Shown here in pieces: positions 38,997 through 49,655 of a DNA stretch of 64,000 bases. The notes below the pieces were generated by a model. That model was not told the origin of the DNA. It searched no databases and worked only from the letters and a program-made list of their open reading frames with translations. How positions within the stretch are numbered: the first letter of the stretch is position 1; each line of letters begins with the position of its first letter. A program made the translations under genes and the position numbers. This stretch comes from Vibrio sp. DW001 (GTDB lineage Bacteria; Pseudomonadota; Gammaproteobacteria; Enterobacterales; Vibrionaceae): positions 806,001 through 870,000 of the forward strand of contig NZ_CP091975.1 in the NCBI RefSeq assembly GCF_029016285.1, given 5' to 3'.

Positions 38997-39824
38997 TCAC
39001 GCTGCTTTTCTAAGTATTGCGTCTAGCCATCGTCCGGGCATTATTCGTTTTAATATGGAAAACACTTTGGTTGGTGTCGTGATTCGATATCGTAGTTTTG
39101 GTCGTCGTGATCTTAGGGCGTCTAATAATGGTTCTATTATTGAATCGGCAGGTAGAGCGAATGCGTTTTTGGATTTTGTATCGGCTAATCTCGCCAGTTG
39201 GACTTGGTAAGCACTTTTATGTGCACTGTTGTCGACGTCTATCCATTGCTGAAACTTTAACAAAGCATTTGCCCGAAACTGTGTCTCTATCGGTCCGGGC
39301 TCAATAATACTTATTTTTATATCCGTATCGAATAACTCTAAACGTAAGGTATCGCTCCATCCCTCAACGGCAAACTTAGATGCATTGTATGCGCCACGAT
39401 ATTTCATGGCGGCGAAGCCAAGTACAGAGCTGTTTTGAATAATGCGTCCAATCCCCTGTTTTCGCATATAAGGCAATATTTCACATACAAGTTGGTGCCA
39501 ACCAAAGAAATTACTTTGGAACTGTTCTTTGAGCGCTTGCACTGGCAGGTCTTCAAGTGCTCCTGTCTGGCCATAGGCACCATTGTTAAAAAGCGCATAG
39601 AGTTTGTTATCACAGAGGTGCATGGTTTTCAGTACTGCTCTTGAGATACTCTCCGGATCATTGAGATCTAACTGGATGCAGGTTAAGCCTTCTGTGATAA
39701 GTCTTTGTACATCAGCTTCATTCCGGCATGAAGCGATCACATTAAACCCTTCTTCCTTCAATGCGTGGGCACACACATAACCAATGCCTGAAGAGCACCC
39801 TGTGATAAGAATCGTTTTTGACAT
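38997..39824 (-). CDS. ybbO: short-chain dehydrogenase YbbO
   Basis: 275 residues. The Rossmann motif GCSSGIG is at residues 9-15, the NNGAYG strand near 89-94, and the catalytic Ser with YNASK (Tyr and Lys) near 146-150. E. coli YbbO reduces medium- and long-chain aldehydes with NADPH; that substrate is inferred for this copy. It keeps the E. coli order relative to ybbN and cueR. yfcH follows 50 bp upstream on the same strand. Confidence 0.88.
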   Translation of the reverse strand: MSKTILITGCSSGIGYVCAHALKEEGFNVIASCRNEADVQRLITEGLTCIQLDLNDPESISRAVLKTMHLCDNKLYALFNNGAYGQTGALEDLPVQALKEQFQSNFFGWHQLVCEILPYMRKQGIGRIIQNSSVLGFAAMKYRGAYNASKFAVEGWSDTLRLELFDTDIKISIIEPGPIETQFRANALLKFQQWIDVDNSAHKSAYQVQLARLADTKSKNAFALPADSIIEPLLDALRSRRPKLRYRITTPTKVFSILKRIMPGRWLDAILRKAA

Positions 39825-39874
39825 AGTGTTAATCTATTTTCTCTGAATAAATTTGATGAATGATTGTCACATCG

Positions 39875-40783
39875 TCAACGCTGTAGTAACGCTTTCATTG
39901 CGGGCTCGAGCCTAGAATAGGTGAAGTTAAAGCCTAGTTCAGTTAGACGTTTGGGTTTTGCTCGAATACTATCGAAAAGTAAGCAGCTTGATTCGCCCAT
40001 GACAAGGTTAAAAAACCATTTCGGTGTCGCGAGTAATAATGGTCGATGTATTGTCGAGGCTAAGCACTGACTAAATTCTGCGTTGGCTATAGGATGAGGA
40101 GCGCTAAAATTAAAGTAACCACTTGCATGCGGAGTGTCTAACAGAAAAAGAAGACCTTTAACCATATCCAATATATGTATCCAAGGCATATATTGTTTGC
40201 CATTACCTAAGCGACTTCCGGCACCAAACTTAAACGCCGGTAGCATCAAGGGGAGTGCGCCTCCTTTGATGCCTAAAACCAATCCAGTTCGAACGATACA
40301 TACACGGGTAGATTCTGACTTAGCTTGTTTGGCAATAGACTCCCATGTGGAGCAAACATGATGAGTAAATCCCTCATGGTAGGCGCTCAAAGATTCATCG
40401 AAAGAGTGACCTTGTTGATCGCCGTAATAACCAACTGCGGACCCACTGATAAAGGTTGCAGGAGGATTGGTGCTTGCGTGAATGAGCTCAACGAGCTTTT
40501 CTGTGATAGACCAGCGGCTGTTGCATATCGCTTTTTTTTGTTTATGACTCCACCTTTTTCCGGCAATGGGTTCTCCAGCAAGATTAATAACGGCGTCAAT
40601 ATCATTAAAATTATTGTAATCATCTAGGCTATCGACATAGGTGATGTTGCCTAAGTCCGCATGTTGGAGTTTAGATTTTGCTGCGGTGATATTTCGAGTG
40701 AGAAGTACAATTTGATGTGTCGAGAGTTGTTTGACCAATTCTGAACCGATAAAACCTGTCCCACCAGTTAGCAATATTTGCAT
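39875..40783 (-). CDS. yfcH: TIGR01777 epimerase-like protein YfcH
   Basis: 302 residues. The NAD-binding motif GGTGFIGSEL is at the N-terminus, the family segment INLAGEPIAGKRWS near 68, and the C-terminal DUF1731 portion (PKWFFNLVMGE ... LTELGFNF). The extended SDR family member TIGR01777 has no proven substrate; related proteins act on nucleotide sugars or in cell division of cyanobacteria and plastids. It lies upstream of ybbO on the same strand. Confidence 0.9.
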   Translation of the reverse strand: MQILLTGGTGFIGSELVKQLSTHQIVLLTRNITAAKSKLQHADLGNITYVDSLDDYNNFNDIDAVINLAGEPIAGKRWSHKQKKAICNSRWSITEKLVELIHASTNPPATFISGSAVGYYGDQQGHSFDESLSAYHEGFTHHVCSTWESIAKQAKSESTRVCIVRTGLVLGIKGGALPLMLPAFKFGAGSRLGNGKQYMPWIHILDMVKGLLFLLDTPHASGYFNFSAPHPIANAEFSQCLASTIHRPLLLATPKWFFNLVMGESSCLLFDSIRAKPKRLTELGFNFTYSRLEPAMKALLQR

Positions 40784-40820
40784 GTGCCCTCCTTAGCGAA
40801 TGATTTTTGAGCTCTAATTA

Positions 40821-40905
40821 TATACCCAAGTTGCTAAGATCTGTTGATCTTTCGTGGTTAATTTTAATGCAGATCGACAGATCCGGATCAAACTAAATAA
40901 CTTGA
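40821..40905. repeat. imperfect palindromic intergenic element
   Basis: Nested inverted repeats: caagtt (40827-40832) with aacttg (40899-40904), and gatctgttgatct (40838-40850) with agatcgacagatc (40871-40883), 12 of 13 matching. The left edge 'tataccca' resembles that of the element at 47611, suggesting one dispersed family. Confidence 0.55.
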
Positions 40906-41011
40906 GCTTTAGTCAAATATCTCATTTTTGTAAAATAAAAGAGATAGTTGTGGACGTGATTTTAACTTTTGACCAACATAAGAATAAGAGAATATTCTAA
41001 AGGGAGGCGCC

Positions 41012-41746
41012 ATGAAAGCATTGATAGCATTATTTAAAGCGATGCTTGGAAGTCTGCGCGATCTTCTCCCTATCATCATCGTTATCGCTTTTTTTCAACT
41101 TGTTGTACTGCAAGAACCTCTTCCAAATATAATGTCTATTCTTTTGGGCTTACTATTTGTTGTCCTCGGGCTAACCTTCTTTATTTTTGGTTTAAATATG
41201 GGGCTATTTCCCATCGGGGAAAGCATGGCTCAATCTTTTGCCCGTAAAGGTAGTGTTTTTTGGTTAATTTTGTTCGCGTTTTGTTTAGGCTTTGGAACCA
41301 CGATAGCGGAACCTGCTTTGACGGCGGTTGCGCAAGAAGCTGCTGAAGTTGCTGCGGAAGGTGGCGTCATTGCACAAACTATAGAGGAAATGGACGATTA
41401 TGCGAATGGACTTAGGATAACCGTTGCGCTTTCGGTGGGACTCGCGATTGTCATTGGTGTCGTTCGTATTCTTAAAGGCTGGCCTATTCATATTATGATC
41501 ACAGGTGGCTATATAGGGGTAATTATTCTGACTTGGTTTGCACCTGAAACTATTATAGGCATCGCGTATGACTCAGGAGGGGTAACGACGTCTACCATCA
41601 CCGTACCATTGGTAACGGCATTAGGGGTTGGATTGGCGTCGTCTATCAAGGGACGAAATCCAATGCTTGATGGATTCGGATTGATAGCTTTTGCCTCTTT
41701 GCTTCCTATGATGTTTGTTATGGTATATGGGATGGTATTAGCATGA
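41012..41746 (+). CDS. DUF1538 membrane protein, subunit 1
   Basis: 244 residues with about six or seven membrane helices. Motifs shared with the next gene are [56 protein letters not shown] and [19 protein letters not shown]. These mark the DUF1538 family, which has no established function. The conserved SGGVTTS loop between helices looks like a re-entrant or substrate-binding segment, as in ion and solute transporters. It has a strong aagggaggcgcc ribosome-binding site and is the first gene of a five-gene run. Confidence 0.85.
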   Translation: MKALIALFKAMLGSLRDLLPIIIVIAFFQLVVLQEPLPNIMSILLGLLFVVLGLTFFIFGLNMGLFPIGESMAQSFARKGSVFWLILFAFCLGFGTTIAEPALTAVAQEAAEVAAEGGVIAQTIEEMDDYANGLRITVALSVGLAIVIGVVRILKGWPIHIMITGGYIGVIILTWFAPETIIGIAYDSGGVTTSTITVPLVTALGVGLASSIKGRNPMLDGFGLIAFASLLPMMFVMVYGMVLA

Positions 41747-42537
41747 TTAATGTATCTCAATTTATCGATACTTTTACTGGAACGGTACTCGATGTTATTC
41801 CAATCGCGACCATTATTTTTGGATTCCAGTTAGTTGTGCTTAGAAAGCCGATTGCTAATTTAACCAGTGTCATTCTTGGTTTCTTTTACGTCATTTTGGG
41901 ACTGTCCTTATTTTTGTTAGGGCTAGAGTTGGCGCTATTTCCATTGGGTGAAACGATGGCAGAGCAATTAACTGCGCCTGAATTTCTTTACTCTTTTAAA
42001 GACAACCTCACAGAGTCACTGAGCTGGATTGACTATTATTGGGTATATCTTTTTGCTTTTTCGATTGGATTTAGTACCACCATTGCCGAACCATCCTTGA
42101 TTGCCGTTGCTATCAAGGCAAATCAAGTTTCAGGTGGTTCGATTAGTGTTAATGGCTTACGTATTGCGGTGGCGTTGGGTGTCGCTATCGGGATATCTTT
42201 AGGGAGCTATCGAATCGTCGTTGGCGATCCTATACATTATTACATCATGGTTGGTTATATCGTGGTGATTATACAAACAAATTTTGCCCCTAAAATGATA
42301 GTGCCATTAGCCTATGATTCAGGTGGTGTAACAACATCGACAGTGACCGTACCGTTAGTTACTGCATTGGGTTTAGGCCTTGCTTCTACTGTTCCAGGAA
42401 GAAATCCTGTTATAGATGGTTTTGGCTTAATTGCGTTTGCAAGTTTGTTCCCAATTATTTCAGTCATGGCTTATGCCCAAATTACTCAATGGTTAAATGC
42501 AAGATCTGTTTCTAAGGAGAATGAGAATGCGCTTTAA
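41743..42537 (+). CDS. DUF1538 membrane protein, subunit 2
   Basis: 264 residues, paralogous to the preceding gene along its whole length: [77 protein letters not shown]. The start overlaps the previous stop by four bases (atga), so the two are translationally coupled and probably form a heteromeric complex, a split version of a two-repeat transporter. The substrate is unknown. Confidence 0.85.
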   Translation: MINVSQFIDTFTGTVLDVIPIATIIFGFQLVVLRKPIANLTSVILGFFYVILGLSLFLLGLELALFPLGETMAEQLTAPEFLYSFKDNLTESLSWIDYYWVYLFAFSIGFSTTIAEPSLIAVAIKANQVSGGSISVNGLRIAVALGVAIGISLGSYRIVVGDPIHYYIMVGYIVVIIQTNFAPKMIVPLAYDSGGVTTSTVTVPLVTALGLGLASTVPGRNPVIDGFGLIAFASLFPIISVMAYAQITQWLNARSVSKENENAL

Positions 42538-42877
42538 ACTAATAATCGCATTTGTGGAAGACACAAAGACAGATACAGTTTTAGATGCTGCGCGCTTAGC
42601 AGGCGCTACTGGTGCTACCGTCATTAACAATGCTAGAGGGGAAGGGCTAAATCAAAAGACCACTTTCTTTGGTCTTACGTTGGAGGTTCAGAAAGATGTG
42701 CTTTTGTTCGTCGTGGAAGAACATTTATCGAGACACATACTGGAGACCATTAATACCGTAGGCGAATTTGATGAAGAGTCAGGGCAGGGTATCGCAATAC
42801 AGATCGATATTGAAGATGCCGTAGGGGTTGCTCATCAGATAGAGACATTAACGAAAGTCGTAGAGGAAGAGCTATGA
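42527..42877 (+). CDS. PII-like (GlnB-fold) signal protein
   Basis: 116 residues with PII-type ferredoxin-like topology: a first strand [10 protein letters not shown], then DAARLAGATGATVINNARGEG matching the PII helix and T-loop entry, and GQGIAIQIDIEDAVGVAH matching the PII nucleotide-binding C-terminal strand. It is not GlnB or GlnK; the uridylylated Tyr region is absent. It overlaps the second DUF1538 gene by 11 bases. aaggaga six bases upstream favours the ATG at 42527. It probably binds a nucleotide and gates the membrane subunits. Confidence 0.78.
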   Translation: MRFKLIIAFVEDTKTDTVLDAARLAGATGATVINNARGEGLNQKTTFFGLTLEVQKDVLLFVVEEHLSRHILETINTVGEFDEESGQGIAIQIDIEDAVGVAHQIETLTKVVEEEL

Positions 42878-43278
42878 ATCAGCACAAGGTTGTTAGAGTT
42901 CGAGATGTAATGGCAAATTCTTATGTCATGGTTGATGGAATAACAACGGTCAAAGAAGGTATTCGATTGGCGAGGCTACATGTTGTAAAAGCACTTGTTG
43001 TAAACAAACGGAATGAGGATGATGAATACGGCATTGTATTGATGAACGATGTAGCGAAAAAAGTATTGGCGCAAAATAGGTCCGTTGAGCGTACTAATAT
43101 CTATGAAATCATGACGAAACCAGCCCTCTCAGTAGACCCGGATATGAATGTGAAGTATTGCGCTCGTCTCTTTGAGCGTTTTGGCGTAAGTCGCGCACCA
43201 GTGATAGATAATGGTAAAGTTATTGGTATGGTGAGTTACAACAATATTGTTGTTAATGGTATGGCTTTAGACGCATAA
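42874..43278 (+). CDS. tandem CBS-domain protein
   Basis: 134 residues made of two CBS motifs and little else: VRDVMANSYVMVDGITTVKE ... GIVLMNDVAKKV, and IYEIMTKPALSVDPDMNV ... RAPVIDNGKVIGMVSYNNIV. CBS pairs bind adenosine nucleotides and regulate attached or partner transporters and enzymes. It overlaps the PII-like gene by four bases (atga), which ties it to the same operon. With no catalytic domain, it probably senses energy state for the DUF1538 subunits. Confidence 0.85.
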   Translation: MNQHKVVRVRDVMANSYVMVDGITTVKEGIRLARLHVVKALVVNKRNEDDEYGIVLMNDVAKKVLAQNRSVERTNIYEIMTKPALSVDPDMNVKYCARLFERFGVSRAPVIDNGKVIGMVSYNNIVVNGMALDA

Positions 43279-43296
43279 AATAAGAGATAAAACGTC

Positions 43297-43842
43297 ATGA
43301 AATTATTTTTTGCTTCTGACCTGCATGGTGCCTTGCCTGTAACAGAGCTTATGCTAAAAAAATACCGACAGTCTGGTGCCGACCATTTGATAGTTTTAGG
43401 CGATATCTTAAATCATGGCCCAAGAAATCCTGTCCCTGATGGGTATCAACCTGCACAGGTTGCTGAGCGACTGAATGAATATAGCAGTGAAATAATCGCG
43501 GTACGCGGCAATTGTGATAGTGAAGTAGATCAGATGCTACTTCAATTTCCAATGCTTGAGACTAATGCATGGGTCTTGCTTGGCGGTGGCGTGCGAATAT
43601 TCTTAACCCATGGTCATATTTACAATAGCGAAAATAGACCATCGTTAAGGGTAGGAGATGTGATCGCACATGGACATACTCATCTACCTATTGCGGAAAA
43701 AGTGGCCGATCAGTTTATCTACAATCCCGGCTCTATTACCTTCCCTAAAGGAGGACATGTTGCAAGCTATGGCCTTTATGAAGAAAAGACCTTTAAAGTA
43801 CTGTCGTTTGCTGATGAGGTTTTAAAGCAAGTCAGTATTTGA
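43297..43842 (+). CDS. yfcE: metallophosphodiesterase YfcE
   Basis: 181 residues. The calcineurin-like di-metal motifs are all present: SDLHGA, GDILNHGP, RGNCDSEVD, THGHIY and HGHTHLP. E. coli YfcE is a Mn-dependent phosphodiesterase active on model substrates, with unknown physiological substrate. It follows the CBS gene by 18 bp on the same strand, so it may belong to the DUF1538 operon rather than be an accidental neighbour. Confidence 0.92.
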   Translation: MKLFFASDLHGALPVTELMLKKYRQSGADHLIVLGDILNHGPRNPVPDGYQPAQVAERLNEYSSEIIAVRGNCDSEVDQMLLQFPMLETNAWVLLGGGVRIFLTHGHIYNSENRPSLRVGDVIAHGHTHLPIAEKVADQFIYNPGSITFPKGGHVASYGLYEEKTFKVLSFADEVLKQVSI

Positions 43843-43864
43843 TTTTAACGGGAATGGTTTTATA

Positions 43865-43904
43865 AAGAGCGCCACATCTCTTAACCGCAGAAGTGGCACT
43901 TTGA
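43865..43904. terminator. hairpin between yfcE and toxS
   Basis: An imperfect stem (aaagagcgccac / gtggcacttt) with a 16-nt loop lies between convergent genes. It is a weak terminator call. Confidence 0.4.
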
Positions 43905-43926
43905 ATATCAGTTAAAGCATAAATTA

Positions 43927-44454
43927 TTAGTTTGAAGAGAGAATACGTGAGCCATGATTTAGGCTAGTAAGTAATATGGCTTTCGTGTTGATTACATCCA
44001 CTCTACGGCTCTGCTCTGCGTCCATGATAAATAGTGTTTTTACTATACCTAGCTGCTCTTCAGTAAAATCGACACTCGTATTCGTCGATGTTTCCTTGAA
44101 CTCTTTTGGATTAATAAGTAAGTAATTATCACTCAATTCCCATTGTCCCGATTCAGAAATATTCATAACCGAAGTAATTTGGTCCTTTTTCTCGAACATC
44201 GTGAGACGAGAGACTCGTAGATACGTTCCGTTGGGCAAATATTTAACATTGCTGCTGACATAAACCTTGGTTAAAATACCAAGTCTATTGGTATCGTTAT
44301 TTTGTAATTCGGGTGATACATAGCTGTTCATGGTCGATTGCCACTCACGGGATGTCAGTTCTTTTTCTAATTTTAGGTCTGAACCGAAGTATAGCCAAGA
44401 GCTAAAAATCACTGAAAGAGTGAGTACAACATAGGCGTATTTTTGATTGATCAT
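43927..44454 (-). CDS. toxS: ToxS, periplasmic stabiliser of ToxR
   Basis: 175 residues. A single N-terminal hydrophobic anchor (YVVLTLSVIFSSWLYFG) is followed by a periplasmic domain. The family blocks SREWQS, NGTYLRVSRL and ESGQWELSDNYLLI identify ToxS. ToxS binds the ToxR periplasmic domain and protects it from proteolysis. It follows toxR by nine bases, as in all Vibrionaceae, which is strong contextual support. Confidence 0.93.
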   Translation of the reverse strand: MINQKYAYVVLTLSVIFSSWLYFGSDLKLEKELTSREWQSTMNSYVSPELQNNDTNRLGILTKVYVSSNVKYLPNGTYLRVSRLTMFEKKDQITSVMNISESGQWELSDNYLLINPKEFKETSTNTSVDFTEEQLGIVKTLFIMDAEQSRRVDVINTKAILLTSLNHGSRILSSN

Positions 44455-44463
44455 GTTCTACTC

Positions 44464-45321
44464 CTAATTCTTACACAAAGCGGATATATCTTGCTGCTTT
44501 GCGATAAGCTGAATGGTAATGTTTTCCGATGTATTTGACTCAGAATAAACATAATTCATGATTAAGTTATTGTTAGGCCCAGCAGTAACGATAATCTCTA
44601 TCGGCTTGTGCTTGTGCCCGGCAACATACGCAGAGACACATTTGTTAATCAGTGGTTGCCAATCATCTAATGGTGGGTGATTCTCTGTTGTACGTAATGG
44701 TATGTTTTCGATCGTATCAATTAATTTAAAATTAGATTTTGCAGGCTCAATTGCCATATAGACAAAAATAGGTAATAGCGCTGCAATGATAAGAATTACT
44801 TTCGTTATTAATCGTTCATGCTTATTCGAGGTTGAGATAAGTTGCTCATCATCGACGGGTTTGATGTGCTTTTGATCAGCCTCGGTTTCAATGGCATCTT
44901 TGAACACTTTATCCGATGAGAAAACGATGTCTTCAGTGTTCTCTTGACTAATTTCTTCGATGCTTGATGATAACGGAATAGTTTTCTCTACATTTGCAAT
45001 AAACTGATAGCCTCGTTTAGGCACGGTTTTGACAAACTTTGGCGCTTTGGTTGAATCTAGTAGCACTTTTCTTAGTGTGGAAATTGCTTGAGTTAGGCTA
45101 GAGTCATCAACTTGAAACCCTTGGTCTCTCCAGACAAACTCATGGAGTTCATCGCGAGTTATGATCTGATTTGGACGCTCACAAAAAAGCAGCAGTATTC
45201 GACTTTCATTGCTACCCAAACGACTTAGTTCATTACCATCTATTTTATCGATAATGGAGTTGTTGTTCGGATCAAATACAAATCGTTGTGCCAGAAGAAA
45301 TTTGGTACCTACGCTACTCAT
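44464..45321 (-). CDS. toxR: membrane-bound transcription regulator ToxR
   Basis: 285 residues. The OmpR-type winged helix is at about 5-112 (DDSSLTQAISTLRKVL, TVPKRGYQF), then a variable acidic linker, a transmembrane helix at about 171-190, and a periplasmic domain with two cysteines, Cys228 and Cys283, which can form the disulfide known from V. cholerae ToxR. ToxR senses envelope and bile conditions and controls outer-membrane porins. Divergent from htpG, the classical Vibrio arrangement. Confidence 0.96.
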   Translation of the reverse strand: MSSVGTKFLLAQRFVFDPNNNSIIDKIDGNELSRLGSNESRILLLFCERPNQIITRDELHEFVWRDQGFQVDDSSLTQAISTLRKVLLDSTKAPKFVKTVPKRGYQFIANVEKTIPLSSSIEEISQENTEDIVFSSDKVFKDAIETEADQKHIKPVDDEQLISTSNKHERLITKVILIIAALLPIFVYMAIEPAKSNFKLIDTIENIPLRTTENHPPLDDWQPLINKCVSAYVAGHKHKPIEIIVTAGPNNNLIMNYVYSESNTSENITIQLIAKQQDISALCKN

Positions 45322-45484
45322 TGATTATCTTTTACACCTTAAGTGATTGAATAAAAAGTGGAATGTCTAGAGAATGCATGTGTTCACTAGACTAATGATA
45401 TAAGAATTTTACAAATTTTGATAAAAACTTAGCGCAGAATAAACAAAAATGTTTGTAAAAAACACTGTTTTTATGAAACTTGAC

Positions 45485-45512
45485 CTTGAATTTACAATTG
45501 CGAACCCTATCT
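45485..45512 (+). promoter_or_regulatory. sigma-32 heat-shock promoter of htpG
   Basis: cttgaa, a 14-bp spacer and ccctatct match the sigma-32 consensus CTTGAA-N13-15-CCCCATNT with one mismatch. It is 102 bp upstream of htpG. The rest of the 292-bp toxR-htpG gap is AT-rich, with no other call. Confidence 0.88.
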
Positions 45513-45613
45513 ATTAGCCATCAATAGGCGCTATTTAAGTCTAATTAATAAACTCAACAGCGAATGGCGCTTAAGCCAGTTTGCTCAGTGAACCTAAAAC
45601 GAATGGAGTTAAA

Positions 45614-47518
45614 ATGAGCGAAACAGCAATACAAGACAAAGAAACTCGTGGTTTTCAGTCGGAAGTGAAACAACTACTTCATCTAATGATTCACTCACTT
45701 TATTCAAATAAAGAAATTTTCTTACGTGAGTTAATCTCAAATGCGTCGGATGCGTCCGATAAACTTCGCTTTCAAGCCCTATCTAATGGAGATTTGTATC
45801 AAGGTGATGCCGATCTTGGAGTAAAGCTAGCGTTTGATGCTGAAGCGAAAACATTAACGGTTTCCGATAATGGTATTGGTATGAGTCGTGAAGACGTTAT
45901 CGAGCATCTAGGGACGATAGCAAAGTCGGGTACGGCAGAATTTTTCTCACATCTTTCTGAAGACCAAAGTAAAGATTCACAACTTATTGGTCAATTTGGT
46001 GTCGGTTTCTATTCTGCGTTTATTGTCGCTGATTCCGTTACTGTAAGGACTCGTGTCGCGGGTTCTAGTACGGAAGAGGCCGTTCAATGGCACTCTTCTG
46101 GTGAAGGCGAGTACACCATAGAAACCATCAAGAAAGAGTCTCGAGGTACAGATATTATTCTTCACATGCGTGAAGACGGTGAAGAGTTTCTATCAGAATG
46201 GCGTTTACGTGATGTCATTGGTAAATATTCTGATCACATTGGTATTCCAGTTTCTATCTGGACGATAGAAAAAGATGAAGAAGGTAACGAGAAAGAAGAA
46301 GGTAAGTGGGAGCAAATAAATAAAGCTCAAGCACTTTGGACTCGAAACAAATCTGATATCGATGAAGAGGAATACAAAGAGTTCTACAAACATGTTTCTC
46401 ATGATTTTGTTGATCCACTTGTGTGGACGCACAATAAAGTGGAAGGTAAAAACGACTATACCAGCCTGCTTTATATCCCAGCTAAAGCCCCTTGGGATAT
46501 GATGAATCGAGATCATAAGAGTGGTCTAAAACTCTACGTACAACGCGTATTTATTATGGATGATGCCGAGCAGTTTATGCCGACGTATCTGCGTTTTGTT
46601 CGTGGTCTTGTTGATTCAAATGATCTACCTCTGAATGTATCTCGTGAGATCCTTCAAGATAACAAGGTGACGCAGACTTTACGTAATGCTTGTACTAAAC
46701 GCGTATTGACGATGCTTGAACGTATTGCGAAGAATGATGAAGAAAAATATCTTTCGTTCTGGAAAGAGTTTGGTCAAGTGCTGAAAGAAGGTCCAGCAGA
46801 AGACTTTTCTAACAAAGAGAAGATTGGTGGGCTGATGCGCTTCACTTCAACAGAAGTCGATTCTGCAGATCAAACGGTGTCATTAGCTTCTTATGTTGAG
46901 CGTATGAAAGAAGAGCAAGACAAGATCTTCTACCTTACCGCGGATAGCTATGCAGCGGCCAAAAATAGCCCGCATTTAGAGCAGTTTAAGACGAAGGGAA
47001 TCGAAGTTATTCTTATGTGTGATCGCATGGATGAATGGCTAATGAACTACCTTACTGAGTTTGATGGTAAAACATTCCAGTCTATTACTAAAGCAGGGCT
47101 TGATCTTAGTAAATTTGAAGATGAAGCAGAAAAAGAGAAGCAAAAAGAGGCTGAGGAAGAGTTTAAATCGGTTGTTGATCGCACTAAGAACTACTTAGGT
47201 GGTCGTGTCAAAGAAGTACGTACAACGTTCAAACTCGCCAATACTCCAGCGGTTGTTGTGACAGACGATTTCGAAATGGGTACCCAGATGGCGAAGCTAC
47301 TAGAAGCGGCTGGTCAAGATGTACCGGAAGTGAAATATATCTTCGAAATTAACCCAGAGCATGAACTGGTTAAGCGTATGGCTGATGAAGCTGATGAAGA
47401 AGCATTTGGCCGTTGGGTTGAGGTGTTACTTGGTCAGGCGATGTTATCTGAACGAGGAGCAATGGAAGACCCAACTCAATTCTTAGGTGCTATCAATACA
47501 CTTTTGACTAAGGTGTAA
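45614..47518 (+). CDS. htpG: chaperone HtpG (Hsp90)
   Basis: 634 residues. The ATP-binding N-domain motifs are visible: [37 protein letters not shown] and [11 protein letters not shown]. The middle domain carries the catalytic Arg loop (SREILQDN), and a dimerisation domain ends the protein. It lacks the eukaryotic MEEVD tail, as expected. Start ATG 45614 has ggag upstream and gives the family N-terminus. It is driven by the sigma-32 promoter above and divergent from toxR. Confidence 0.97.
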   Translation: MSETAIQDKETRGFQSEVKQLLHLMIHSLYSNKEIFLRELISNASDASDKLRFQALSNGDLYQGDADLGVKLAFDAEAKTLTVSDNGIGMSREDVIEHLGTIAKSGTAEFFSHLSEDQSKDSQLIGQFGVGFYSAFIVADSVTVRTRVAGSSTEEAVQWHSSGEGEYTIETIKKESRGTDIILHMREDGEEFLSEWRLRDVIGKYSDHIGIPVSIWTIEKDEEGNEKEEGKWEQINKAQALWTRNKSDIDEEEYKEFYKHVSHDFVDPLVWTHNKVEGKNDYTSLLYIPAKAPWDMMNRDHKSGLKLYVQRVFIMDDAEQFMPTYLRFVRGLVDSNDLPLNVSREILQDNKVTQTLRNACTKRVLTMLERIAKNDEEKYLSFWKEFGQVLKEGPAEDFSNKEKIGGLMRFTSTEVDSADQTVSLASYVERMKEEQDKIFYLTADSYAAAKNSPHLEQFKTKGIEVILMCDRMDEWLMNYLTEFDGKTFQSITKAGLDLSKFEDEAEKEKQKEAEEEFKSVVDRTKNYLGGRVKEVRTTFKLANTPAVVVTDDFEMGTQMAKLLEAAGQDVPEVKYIFEINPEHELVKRMADEADEEAFGRWVEVLLGQAMLSERGAMEDPTQFLGAINTLLTKV

Positions 47519-47555
47519 GAGAATAGATCTTGGTTAACCCGTAAACTACACAACG

Positions 47556-47585
47556 AGCCCGCATTCTGTGCTAGAATCGCGGGCT
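47556..47585 (+). terminator. hairpin terminator after htpG
   Basis: agcccgc-attct / agaat-c-gcgggct forms a 12-bp stem with one bulge and a 5-nt loop. The T-run is short. Confidence 0.75.
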
Positions 47586-47610
47586 TCATAATCAATGAAA
47601 ATCATAAATA

Positions 47611-47669
47611 TTATACCCAAACTCATCGTTACTCGCTGGCTAAAAGAAGCACTGTGAGCTTCGGTATAA
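47611..47669. repeat. palindrome-ended intergenic element
   Basis: ttatacccaaactca (47611-47625) and tgagcttcggtataa (47655-47669) are inverted repeats matching at 13 of 15 positions. The 'tataccca...' end recurs at 40821. This looks like a short dispersed element between htpG and adk. Confidence 0.55.
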
Positions 47670-47679
47670 ATTAAAATAA

Positions 47680-48336
<657 letters not shown>

Positions 48337-48368
48337 TTGCAGCGTTGTTAAGTAAAAAAGAAAGAGCT

Positions 48369-48397
48369 AAAAAAACCGACGTTGAGTCGGTTTTTTT
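48369..48397 (+). terminator. terminator after adk
   Basis: A 12-bp stem (aaaaaaaccgac / gtcggttttttt) with a 5-nt loop and T-run. Confidence 0.92.
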
Positions 48398-48547
48398 ATG
48401 CATGTGCCTATTTTAAAATTCCGTTTTAAAACTCGCTCTACGTTTTTCTGTTCATTCTAACAGTGCGAGCAAGAAATCTTTGTTTAAGTTAATGTGACAA
48501 GCTAAGCTATGTCAACGCTCATTGATTATAAAAATAAGTATTTTCGA

Positions 48548-49513
48548 ATGGAATTGAATTCAAATAAAGGTGTGTTAATTGTTAACTTAGGAACGCCTGA
48601 TGCGCCAACTCCGGCAGCGGTTAAGAAATTTCTAAGCCAGTTTTTACACGATCATCGTGTTGTCGATATGAACCGTTGGCTATGGTGTCCACTATTACAC
48701 TGGGTAATACTTCCAGTACGAACACCAAAGGTCGCCAAGCTTTATAAGAGCATATGGACCGATGATGGGTCACCGCTCATGGTGCATTCCAAAAATCAGG
48801 TAAGTAAGCTGGAACAAAAACTGGGCATTCCGGTCGAGTTAGGAATGACTTACGGGAACCCAAGCATGTTATCGGGGATTGAAGCACTTCAACAACGAGG
48901 TGCGGAACAGATAATTATCTTACCGCTCTATCCTCAATACTCTCGAACTACAACAGCAGCGGTAGAAGATGCGAAAAATAAAGCATTCTCAACGTTAAAA
49001 AATGGCCCTCAAAATACATTGATTAATGATTATCACGATCATCCTCTTTATATATCTGCATTAGCAAATAAAATACGCGTTCATTGGCAAGAACATGGCA
49101 AGGGGGATTACCTACTCTGTTCGTATCATGGTATTCCTCAACGATATGCTGATAGTGGTGATATATATCCGATACATTGTGAAAAAACGACCGAATTACT
49201 TGCTAAGGCGCTTGGATTAACTGAACAACAAATTGGGATGAGCTATCAGTCTCGGTTTGGTAAAGAAGCGTGGTTGAAGCCCTATACCGATGCGACGTTG
49301 AAGTCATTAGCTGAACATTCGGTTAAGACTCTCGATATAGTAACGCCCGCATTCTCATGTGATTGTTTAGAAACCTTGGAAGAAATCGCCCAAGAGTGCA
49401 AAGAGATATTTGTTGAGGCTGGTGGGGAGGAGTTTCATTATATTGATTGTTTAAATGACGATGATGATCATATCCTAATGATGGCTGAGCTGGTGACTCC
49501 GTACCTTAATTAA
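48548..49513 (+). CDS. hemH: ferrochelatase
   Basis: 321 residues (E. coli 320). It inserts ferrous iron into protoporphyrin IX to make haem. The catalytic His is in [11 protein letters not shown], and the acidic pair is in [23 protein letters not shown] opens the domain. I chose the ATG at 48548 because it fits the family length; an in-frame ATG at 48509 would add 13 residues, and neither has a good ribosome-binding site, so the start is uncertain. It follows adk, a conserved order. Confidence 0.93.
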   Translation: MELNSNKGVLIVNLGTPDAPTPAAVKKFLSQFLHDHRVVDMNRWLWCPLLHWVILPVRTPKVAKLYKSIWTDDGSPLMVHSKNQVSKLEQKLGIPVELGMTYGNPSMLSGIEALQQRGAEQIIILPLYPQYSRTTTAAVEDAKNKAFSTLKNGPQNTLINDYHDHPLYISALANKIRVHWQEHGKGDYLLCSYHGIPQRYADSGDIYPIHCEKTTELLAKALGLTEQQIGMSYQSRFGKEAWLKPYTDATLKSLAEHSVKTLDIVTPAFSCDCLETLEEIAQECKEIFVEAGGEEFHYIDCLNDDDDHILMMAELVTPYLN

Positions 49514-49655
49514 CACCAAATAGTTCGAATTTGGGTTAAATAAAGAACATCTTGATTAAGATTTGAGTATCCAAAAGTGATTCTGCGTGCTGATGGTTTT
49601 TCCTATCGATAGATAGTGTTAGCATAAAAAAAATTATTCAAAGAGAGCTAGGTTT

